A DNA stretch of 64,000 nucleotides from assembly GCA_026692865.1 (NCBI GenBank), contig JAPLNI010000027.1, positions 156,795-220,794 of the forward strand, given 5' to 3'. This DNA is from Planctomycetota bacterium (lineage in GTDB: Bacteria > Planctomycetota > Planctomycetia > Pirellulales > Pirellulaceae). A model generated the notes under the pieces. That model was not told the DNA's origin. It worked only from the letters and a program-made list of their open reading frames with translations, and ran no database searches. The stretch's first letter is position 1, and each line of letters begins with the position of its first letter. Made by a program: the position numbers and the translations under genes. Below, one piece after another: positions 57,049 through 64,000 of the stretch.

Positions 57049-57870
57049 CTACTTTGCCGCTGGCGCGTTTGCATCTGCAGCTTTGTCAGCAGCTGGTTTT
57101 TCTTTCGATAATGCAGATGGCTTTTTGACTGCTCCACCGGGAAGCGGAGCACGATATTGTCCACCGTCAACAAAATTCAGTGGTCCGTTTTGTGTTTGTC
57201 CACTCGTCTCCGCGGCACGTGTAAATGGCACCGAATAAGCGGCAAATAGCCCACTCTTTACATCGACCACATAGACTAAACACCCGCCAGGTCTCACATT
57301 GGAGGCCGATGCCGCCGGTTGTGCTTCTCCCGTGACCAGAAGGTACTCGGCGTTCTTCGACGCCGGAAGCATTTGAGTAACGTATGTTTGGAAAACCCCC
57401 CCAAACTTTTGAATACGCGGGTAGTAGACCCAGCACTGAAGACGACCGGTGATGTAATCCAAGAAGAATATCCCATCCGCTTCTTCGCTGACTCGTCCCG
57501 TCGCAACCGCGAGGTTGGCTCCACCGTGAGTAGCCGTTGCTCGAAGAACTTCGGGTGGAATCCTGGATGTGTCCAAGGTGCTCGCAATTGGCGAGGCTGT
57601 TTGCATCCCAAACCAAAATGCAACCGCAGCGACCGATGCCATCGCCGTTACAAACAGACTTGCGGTAGCTATTAGGCTGGTTCGAGCGTGCCACATGCCG
57701 CTCCGAGTTTTACCATTGACCGCCGGCGATTGATTCAACTGAGAATCAGTCGCTGAGGGATTTATTGGCAAAAAACCGGGTAAATCTGAGTTTTGAGAAT
57801 TTAAGTTCGTCATTGGTTTCACTTGCTCACGGAGTTGCTTAAGTGCAGATTGGGAAGGATCAATCACCAT
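57049..57870 (-). CDS. Membrane-anchored protein of unknown function
   Basis: 273 residues, ATG at 57870 with AGGAT upstream. A cytoplasmic N-terminal tail of about 60 residues is followed by one membrane helix (LIATASLFVTAMASVAAVAFWFG reads as a single span). The outer part has a beta-like region (GIFFLDYITGRLQCWVYYPR) and an Ala/Lys-rich tail. No family was recognised. It is 153 bp upstream of btaA in the same direction. Confidence 0.7.
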   Translation of the reverse strand: MVIDPSQSALKQLREQVKPMTNLNSQNSDLPGFLPINPSATDSQLNQSPAVNGKTRSGMWHARTSLIATASLFVTAMASVAAVAFWFGMQTASPIASTLDTSRIPPEVLRATATHGGANLAVATGRVSEEADGIFFLDYITGRLQCWVYYPRIQKFGGVFQTYVTQMLPASKNAEYLLVTGEAQPAASASNVRPGGCLVYVVDVKSGLFAAYSVPFTRAAETSGQTQNGPLNFVDGGQYRAPLPGGAVKKPSALSKEKPAADKAADANAPAAK

Positions 57871-58133
57871 ATTGGATAATCCTATCCGTTGTTGGCCTGG
57901 CGTTCTATTGGCTATTTTTCAGAATTTATACTGCATAGCGTCGAATCCGGTCACTTTTGCATCGACTGACTCGCTGCAGACTCTCGCTAGACGCCAAGAT
58001 GACGAACGCAAAAGAGCGTGAATGACTCAAAATCGCGGCCAACTGACAGGTTGCGTTGGCTGTGGTAAAAATGGAGCTTCGTTTTAAGCAGGTGTTTCAT
58101 TGGCATAGGTAGAAATAAGGGTTAAAGCCTCTC

Positions 58134-59327
58134 ATGACTAACGGATCTCTCAATCGCAAACTTAAAATGGGACTCGTCGGTGGCGGTTCGGGTAGTTTTA
58201 TCGGTCGCGTCCATTCGATCGCGGCTTGTTTGGACAATCGGGCAACGCTTGTCGCAGGCGCTTTTAGCAGCAACGCCGAGCGATCGAAAGCATCAGCCCC
58301 GGACTACGATGTTGCTCCTGGTCGTGCTTATGCGTCGTATCAAGAGATGATTGAAAAGGAACTGAAGCTTCCAGAGGGGGAGCGGATCGATTTCGTCAGC
58401 GTCACCACGCCTAACCATGCTCACTTTGAAGTTGCCAAAGCCGCCTTGGAAGCTGGCTTTCACGTGGTGTGTGACAAGCCGATGACTTTCGATCTGGCTC
58501 AAGCGGAAGAACTTGCCAGACTTGCAGATAACTCCAAATCAGTCTTCGCCCTCACACACAACTACACGGGGTACCCGCTTGTTCGCCAAGCACGACAAAT
58601 GATTCGCAATGGCGAGTTGGGTGAGATTCAAGCTGTTCGAGCTTTTTATATCCAAGGCTGGCTTCGCGACAAACTGGAAGAGTCCGAGCAAAAGCAAGCC
58701 TCTTGGCGCACGGACCCGAAGAAGAGTGGTGCCGCCGGTTGCTTCGGCGACATTGCGACTCACGCATATAACCTTGGGCGTTACATGACCGGTTTGCTTC
58801 CGCAAGAAATTTCGTGTCATTTGAAGACGTTTGTTCCGGGACGATTGCTGGATGACTACGGCACGGCGATTATCAAGTACGAATCGGGTGCTCTCGGGAC
58901 GGTTACCGCTAGCCAGATTTCTCATGGTCGCGAAAACGATGCTTGGATCGAAATCGATGGGACCAAGGGTTCCCTTTCATGGCGTCAAGAAGAACCTAAT
59001 GTGATGGTCGTTCGTCAGAACGGCCAACCGCATAAGCTCTACACGCGAGATCCAAATGCTCCTTACATGACAGGTGCCGGAGCCGCAGCCTGTAGACTTC
59101 CAGCCGGACATCCAGAAGGATTTTTTGAAGCCTTCGCCAACATTTACACGGCTGCATTTGATGCAATCGTCGACTTGCACGATGGAAAGAAGATCGAGCG
59201 AGTAAACACGGTTTACCCTAACGTACATGACGGCGTTGAGGGGATGTACTTTATTCAGCAGTGCGTGGCCAGTAGCCAACAGGATGGTGCTTGGCTCCCG
59301 ATGAAGCACCCGCGAGCGAGGATTTAA
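58134..59327 (+). CDS. Gfo/Idh/MocA family oxidoreductase
   Basis: 397 residues. The Rossmann motif is [17 protein letters not shown], the EKP-equivalent motif is CDKPMTFD, and the C-terminal domain has [17 protein letters not shown]. The reaction is probably NAD(P)-dependent oxidation of a sugar or cyclitol. It stands alone and its exact substrate is unknown. The 57871-58133 upstream region shows no gene. Confidence 0.87.
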   Translation: MTNGSLNRKLKMGLVGGGSGSFIGRVHSIAACLDNRATLVAGAFSSNAERSKASAPDYDVAPGRAYASYQEMIEKELKLPEGERIDFVSVTTPNHAHFEVAKAALEAGFHVVCDKPMTFDLAQAEELARLADNSKSVFALTHNYTGYPLVRQARQMIRNGELGEIQAVRAFYIQGWLRDKLEESEQKQASWRTDPKKSGAAGCFGDIATHAYNLGRYMTGLLPQEISCHLKTFVPGRLLDDYGTAIIKYESGALGTVTASQISHGRENDAWIEIDGTKGSLSWRQEEPNVMVVRQNGQPHKLYTRDPNAPYMTGAGAAACRLPAGHPEGFFEAFANIYTAAFDAIVDLHDGKKIERVNTVYPNVHDGVEGMYFIQQCVASSQQDGAWLPMKHPRARI

Positions 59328-59340
59328 TAGTACGCCAGTG

Positions 59341-59443
59341 GCTCAATTCTCAACGTATTGAGCTCAGGCGTTAGCCGAGTTCAAAAGACTACCATCCGCT
59401 TGCGCAGGCACGTCCAGCGACGCGGCTAGCGTCGGCGGCTCAA
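59341..59443. repeat. Degenerate CGGCTAGCGCC-family elements
   Basis: CTCAGGCGTTAGCCGAG (about 59363-59379) and CGGCTAGCGTCGGCGGCTCA (about 59422-59441) resemble the arms of the elements at 4314 and 34307 in opposite orientation. CTCAAT/ATTGAG at 59342-59362 makes a further small stem. The rest of 59328-59708 is non-coding apart from the TCTTG array. Confidence 0.5.
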
Positions 59444-59674
59444 GGAAAATGCCCTAATCGCCACTCCACCTGCACACGGCATATCTGCATACAAAATTGG
59501 ATGCTCCGCATCTTTGAGCGAGAAGTCCGGTATGGCAGTGCCAGCCGCTTTAAGATAGGATAACGGCTATCGAGTGGCCTAAGCCTCCTTGTCGTTCCGT
59601 AAGTATTCATCAAATCTTCAGAACGATCGGGAACTGATTTTGTTAGAATGCTTGCTCAATAGCAAATCCTCTCT

Positions 59675-59694
59675 TCTTGTCTTGTCTTGTCTTG
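59675..59694. repeat. Four tandem TCTTG pentamers before a surface-protein start
   Basis: TCTTG occurs four times in a row, 15 bases before the ATG at 59709. Being next to the likely start it falls in the ribosome-binding region. A frame from TTG 59589 would run through it. Confidence 0.8.
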
Positions 59695-59708
59695 ATAGGC
59701 GTCTTGCT

Positions 59709-62700
59709 ATGAAGTTTCTTCTTCTGAAAAAGCGGCGTCGTAGCCCCGTGTTGACTGCTGCAAAACTTCGATTGCGAGTCGAGCAGCTCGAAGTTCGCCT
59801 CTTGATGGCAAGCGACTTAGCCAATGCGAGTGGGCTGCTGCTCCAAGATTCATGGCTTCAATCGCCATCCGCTGAAAGTTCCGGTAACTTTGCGATGGCG
59901 TCGGCTTCGATCCATGACCCTTATGCAGAGGACACGCGAGAGCCTTCGGAGGTCTACGATGAAACGCACTGGGTCCTCCGTATGGATTCGGCTGCGGCAA
60001 GCGAGCTAATAGAATTGGCTACTCCGGCTGTGCTCGGCGAGTTCACGCCACAAGCTCTCTCGTTTACCACGCTGGCAAACGGGATGCCGATCTTGAACAG
60101 TTTACCTGGCTCGCCAACGTCAGTGTTCCTTGACTTCGATGGTGATGCAACCACCAGCACGGATGCTTATGACGTTGACAGTGCACCGACAACCTTCAAC
60201 GCAGTAGAGCAGAGAACAATTGCCGAGGCATGGCGACACATTGCGACCTACTTTGCCATGTTTGATACGAACGTGACAACAATCGAACCACCAGTTGCGC
60301 AGCCGAAAGCGTGGGCTGCCATCGGCAACAACATCACAGGGGGATACTGTTTCGTCAATACATTTCCGAACACTCAACCCCGTTGCTTCAACCAAAGTGG
60401 TGATGCTCGAACACGGCAATCTGGAATCGCGCACGAAGTTGGGCACAACTTCGGACTGAATCATCAGTCGGACTTCGACTTGTTTGGTTTTGAGACCGCA
60501 GATTATTCACGCGGTGTTGACGAGCTGCATGTCCCGATCATGGGAGTCGATTTTGCTCCTCGAATTCGAAAATTTATCATTGGACACACAAGCGATGCCA
60601 GTGTTTTACAAGATGATATTGCTGTGATTGCCAGCGATATTAAGGCTCGCCAACCAGCAGGCGGCGACGGCTTCCGGGCAGACGATTATCAAGGGACCAT
60701 CGCAACTGCAACTCCACTCACGTTTGATAGTGATGTGCATTACGTCAGCGGCATCATCGAACGGCTTACAGATGTTGACGCCTTTTCATTTGCCTCAAAC
60801 GGGCTTCCCTTATCCATTCGTGCGGCGGCTGACACGCCATCAGGCGTCGATCTGAAGCTTGAGATTTATGATGCGTCTGGGGTACTTCTAGCAGCAAAAG
60901 ATGGTGCATTGAACGATCAGGAAATCGTACTTACACTCGCTTCCGGAACCTACTATGCATTGGTCTCCGGTCATCGAAATTATGGTGATGTCGGGACCTA
61001 CAATCTCACCGTGCGAACGCTGCCGGAAGGTTGGGTTTCTCAAGATGTCGGAGCGGTTGGGATTCCCGGTTTTTCTCAGTTCAATTCAGCAGATGATACT
61101 TTCACGCTCGGTGCATCGGGAGCAGATGTAGCAGGAACAGCCGACGAGATGCAGTTCGCTATGCAAACGTTAACTGGCAATGGAACGATTGTCGCGAAAG
61201 TGAACTCGATAACAAACACCAATGCCAATGCCATGGCGGGCGTTGCAATCCGTGAAACCACTGCGGGAAATGCTCGGCATGTTTCGTTAGCCACAACTTG
61301 GTCCAGCGGTGCCAGGTTTACTAGAAGAACCACCGTTGGCGGAACCTCCACAACGACTACGACTACAGCCGCTGCATTCACGCCGGTATGGGTTCGGCTA
61401 ACGCGAGTGGGCAATGTCTTCACGGCAGCGACATCGCCAAACGGAATCGCTTGGACGAGTGTTGGAACTTCACAAACAGTCACGATGGGCGCAACGGTCC
61501 AGATCGGTTTATTCTCTTCTGCTCGCAATGATGCGGCGATTTCCGTAGCAACCTTCAGCGATGTGTCTGTAACAGGTTCATTAGGTATTTCATCACCAAC
61601 GCCCAATTCGCTTCCAGCCCCCACAGAGGTGACAGTCACGCGTTCCACTGGATCTGACTTGACGGTCACTTGGACGAACCAAGACGGCGAAACAGGCTAT
61701 CGGGTGGAAAAATCTGAAGATGGAGTCGTCTTTACCACCGAAGGTACAACGGCTGCAGATGTAACGACCTACGTCGATACTGGCTTGATAGGTTCAATGC
61801 GATACTTCTATCGCGTCCTTGCACTAGACGCGACAGGTGCTTCGGAACCGTCTGCTATTGTTAGCCAAATCAATCGACCAAGTGCAGTAACAAGACTCGA
61901 GCTTACCTCGCTCGATCAGAGCCGTATCGTTCTGGATTGGATTGAAACCTCGGGCGAGACTGGCTACCGAATAGACCGTTCGTTAAATGGAATCACCTAT
62001 ACGACCATTGCAACGGTCGGAGCGAACATCCCAAGTTACACCAACACGGGCTTGGCTAACGCGACCGCTTACTTCTATCGTGTTACCCCGACCAGTGCGC
62101 TGGGCGATGGAGTCGCCGCTGAAATCTCTGGTGCAACGCGAATGGCACAAGTTGCGGGTTTAGCATTTTCGTCGATCGCGGGAAACTCCATTTCACTTGT
62201 TTGGAATGACCTCACCACCGAGTTGGGTTACAAAGTACAGCGATCCACAGACGGAACCAATTTCACCGATCGAGCAACGCTTCCTGGTGGAACGACAACC
62301 TATACCGATAGCACGGTCACACCGGGGAACGAGTACTACTACCGCGTCGTCGGAACCGCCGGGGATTCGATCAGTCTCTTCAATCTCGTCTTCACAGCAA
62401 CGCCAACTGTTGCTGCGCTTCCGGTTCCTTGGTCTGCAAATGATATCGGAACCGTCTCCGGTTCAGGTGTTGGTTCTACGACTTACAGCGGAACAACATT
62501 CAAAGTAATCAGTAGCGGAACTACAATCAGTGGTACCTCTGACAGTTTTCGATTCACACACCAGCGACTCTTTGGAGACGGATCGATCACAGCACGAGTT
62601 GCCAGCCTCGAGGACACCAACGGAACCAGCACTCGATTTGGAGTCATGTTTCGTGAAGCACTCAACGTGGGCTCTCGCTACGCGATGATGGCTCTTCGGG

Positions 62701-63794
62701 AAGGGAATACGGGAACAGCTCAGTTTTCATCGCGAGCTACTGCTGGCGTAAGTGCCACGACAGCGAGCGACGTCGTTCGAAATGCTCCTTACTGGGTTCG
62801 TGTAACTCGCGTTGGTAATCTATTTACTGGTTTCACTTCACCAGATGGAACTACGTGGACCCAAATCGGTACACCTACTAACATCGCGATGCCTTCATTA
62901 GTCTACGTAGGACTTGCTGCCTCATCCGGAATTACTACGGAATTAAACACGGCAACAGCTACGAATGTCAGCGTAATAGGAGAAACTCGCAACGCATCAA
63001 TCGCTGGCAGGCAAGTCTTTTACAATAATGCCTTGGGGTTCGGAACAAGCGATGCCAATAATGCCCCAACCGTCAATCCTGTCAACGCAATCGACCCGAC
63101 CAAGACTGCCTTGCTTCCAGGACAAACTGCGACGACAGCCAATTACACAAATTACTCGCGCGGTCTCAACGGATTCATTGTAGATCTAACTACGGCAAAT
63201 AACCTCTCTGCAATCGACGCAGCTAGTTTTCAATTTGCAACCTGGTCAGGATTTGTGGACTCGATTCCTAGCTTCTTGACAATCAATCCTGCTGCCATCG
63301 TGTCAACCTTTACAACGGGTGGTACTGGTGGGTCGGGACGCGTCAAGATTGTCTTGCCAGATAACGTCGTACAGAATGCTTGGCTTAGGATTACGGTCCT
63401 TGCCAACGCATTAACAGGCCTTGCTGCTAATGATGTGTTCTACTTTGGTAACGCCCGCTTTGATGTAACCCCTACTACTCCATTTCCGTCCCAGCAGATT
63501 ACGATCAACATTCTGGACACCAATTTAGTGCGTGCTAATCAAGGCTTGAATCCAGGACTTGTATCAAACATTTTTGATGTTGATCGAAATGGAGTGGTCA
63601 ATATTCTCGACACGAACACAACACGCGGAGCACAAGGAACCAGTAGCCTCTGGTCATTCACGGCTCCATCATCTCAGTTGCCCCTGGAAACGCCTCAGTT
63701 TTTATCGACACCGATACTCGATTCCAGGAACCTAAGATCTGCGTTGAGAGCACGACGCTTTGATACGGTCTTTGCGTCTATCAATATCGAATAG
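59709..63794 (+). CDS. Giant surface metallopeptidase with LamG-like, FN3 and dockerin-like modules
   Basis: About 1,361 residues from the ATG at 59709 (an upstream TTG at 59589 keeps the frame open but lacks similarity). The start MKFLLLKKRRRSPVL and RVEQLEVRLLMAS are a planctomycete export segment. Next is a reprolysin-like zinc peptidase with HEVGHNFGLNHQ (about residue 242), then a pre-peptidase C-terminal-like domain. A LamG/DUF1349-like domain, three FN3 domains and a second LamG-like domain follow. A planctomycete-type 'GRQVFYNNALGFG' to 'DVFYFGNARFD' beta domain precedes a dockerin-like pair (INILDTNLVRANQG; VDRNGVVNILDTNTTRGAQG). It probably is a secreted or surface protease. Target unknown. 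Confidence 0.85.
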   Translation: MKFLLLKKRRRSPVLTAAKLRLRVEQLEVRLLMASDLANASGLLLQDSWLQSPSAESSGNFAMASASIHDPYAEDTREPSEVYDETHWVLRMDSAAASELIELATPAVLGEFTPQALSFTTLANGMPILNSLPGSPTSVFLDFDGDATTSTDAYDVDSAPTTFNAVEQRTIAEAWRHIATYFAMFDTNVTTIEPPVAQPKAWAAIGNNITGGYCFVNTFPNTQPRCFNQSGDARTRQSGIAHEVGHNFGLNHQSDFDLFGFETADYSRGVDELHVPIMGVDFAPRIRKFIIGHTSDASVLQDDIAVIASDIKARQPAGGDGFRADDYQGTIATATPLTFDSDVHYVSGIIERLTDVDAFSFASNGLPLSIRAAADTPSGVDLKLEIYDASGVLLAAKDGALNDQEIVLTLASGTYYALVSGHRNYGDVGTYNLTVRTLPEGWVSQDVGAVGIPGFSQFNSADDTFTLGASGADVAGTADEMQFAMQTLTGNGTIVAKVNSITNTNANAMAGVAIRETTAGNARHVSLATTWSSGARFTRRTTVGGTSTTTTTTAAAFTPVWVRLTRVGNVFTAATSPNGIAWTSVGTSQTVTMGATVQIGLFSSARNDAAISVATFSDVSVTGSLGISSPTPNSLPAPTEVTVTRSTGSDLTVTWTNQDGETGYRVEKSEDGVVFTTEGTTAADVTTYVDTGLIGSMRYFYRVLALDATGASEPSAIVSQINRPSAVTRLELTSLDQSRIVLDWIETSGETGYRIDRSLNGITYTTIATVGANIPSYTNTGLANATAYFYRVTPTSALGDGVAAEISGATRMAQVAGLAFSSIAGNSISLVWNDLTTELGYKVQRSTDGTNFTDRATLPGGTTTYTDSTVTPGNEYYYRVVGTAGDSISLFNLVFTATPTVAALPVPWSANDIGTVSGSGVGSTTYSGTTFKVISSGTTISGTSDSFRFTHQRLFGDGSITARVASLEDTNGTSTRFGVMFREALNVGSRYAMMALREGNTGTAQFSSRATAGVSATTASDVVRNAPYWVRVTRVGNLFTGFTSPDGTTWTQIGTPTNIAMPSLVYVGLAASSGITTELNTATATNVSVIGETRNASIAGRQVFYNNALGFGTSDANNAPTVNPVNAIDPTKTALLPGQTATTANYTNYSRGLNGFIVDLTTANNLSAIDAASFQFATWSGFVDSIPSFLTINPAAIVSTFTTGGTGGSGRVKIVLPDNVVQNAWLRITVLANALTGLAANDVFYFGNARFDVTPTTPFPSQQITINILDTNLVRANQGLNPGLVSNIFDVDRNGVVNILDTNTTRGAQGTSSLWSFTAPSSQLPLETPQFLSTPILDSRNLRSALRARRFDTVFASINIE

Positions 63795-63893
63795 TCGTTT
63801 TGCTCTCTTTGGATGAAGCTAATTCAAATCGAAGCGTCGATCCAACTAAAAACAATTGTCAACAAAGCTTAAAACTGGGCAAAGTAGATATCT

Positions 63894-64000
63894 GTGGCCT
63901 CTAACAGGGATTTCCTGCTTGCTTTGGGCGATAAAACTGCAGGAGCAGCAAACGTAGATGTTCGTGCTAGAAGCAAGCTTCCAGGTGTGCCAACTGGGGC
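63894..64000 (+). CDS. Possible start of another gene (3' partial)
   Basis: From GTG at 63894 the frame stays open to the window edge (35 codons), starting MASNRDFLLALGDKTAGA. There is no clear ribosome-binding site and too little sequence to assign a family. A stop codon lies three codons upstream. Confidence 0.3.
   Translation, partial: MASNRDFLLALGDKTAGAANVDVRARSKLPGVPTG

Noticed and set aside
61076..61669. 197-codon minus-strand frame in the right surface protein
   Set aside because: Val/Ala-rich shadow of Thr/Ser-rich repeats.

Overview
The window reads as chromosomal DNA of a planctomycete, most likely of the Pirellulales. The evidence is the character of the gene set. Both edges carry very large multidomain surface proteins. 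One has a cyclophilin plus cadherin-like repeats, and the other a metallopeptidase with LamG-like, FN3 and dockerin-like parts behind an 'LEVR' export segment. There are several Gfo/Idh/MocA oxidoreductases and sugar-isomerase TIM barrels, a ResB-CcsA fusion, and MoxR and DUF4159 genes. TTG and GTG starts are frequent and base composition looks close to half GC (not counted). I saw no rRNA, tRNA, CRISPR array, transposase or phage gene. The assignment is an inference; no 16S gene is present.

Layout. 1-4273: end of a giant surface protein. 4.5-13.5 kb: small membrane protein, acyl-ACP synthetase-like ligase, yeast-type cytosine deaminase, small secreted protein, leucyl aminopeptidase, UbiD-type decarboxylase, and a cyanophycin-synthetase-like ATP-grasp protein whose Mur-ligase half is degenerate. 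13.9-18.8 kb: sdhC-sdhA-sdhB and a UPF0104-type membrane protein. 18.9-30.5 kb: sugar metabolism (TIM-barrel isomerases, a ketose 3-epimerase, Gfo/Idh, phosphomannose-isomerase-like cupin, DUF4432 mutarotase-like, transketolase) with thiS-thiG and a BtaB-like methyltransferase. 31.1-38.2 kb: lipoprotein, giant CcsB-CcsA cytochrome c assembly protein, OleC-like beta-lactone synthetase. 38.3-47.7 kb, all minus strand: TPR/gluzincin protein, DUF4159, MoxR, then pstS-pstC-pstA-pstB, with a PHO-box-like triple repeat before pstS. 47.9-49.4 kb: EboD-like sugar cyclase with a CMD-family protein. 50.5-52.6 kb: LpoB-like and COG3014-like lipoproteins. 52.7-57.9 kb, minus strand: membrane protein, BtaA, release-factor-like protein, GTP-PEP carboxykinase, SpoU methyltransferase. 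58.1 kb to the end: another Gfo/Idh gene and the second giant surface protein.

How genes work together. The Pst transporter and the two separated betaine-lipid genes (btaA at 56 kb, btaB at 27 kb) suggest adaptation to low phosphate: scavenging plus phosphorus-free membrane lipids. SDH, PEPCK, transketolase and the sugar genes are central carbon metabolism. The lipoprotein and CcsBA serve cytochrome c maturation. A cohesin-like region in the left surface protein and a dockerin-like module in the right one raise the possibility of surface assembly by this module pair.

Non-coding structure is unusually rich. At least four families of short palindromic elements sit between genes, mostly between convergent gene ends: (i) GCTGTGAC-type hairpins flanked by CACTCCAAAG, five copies, two of them as mirror pairs; (ii) nested GTACTCGTACTC elements, two with CGCCACC/GGTGGCG termini; (iii) CGGCTAGCGCC elements, one of which is translated in frame inside ccsBA; (iv) a single GATCAGCTG palindrome.
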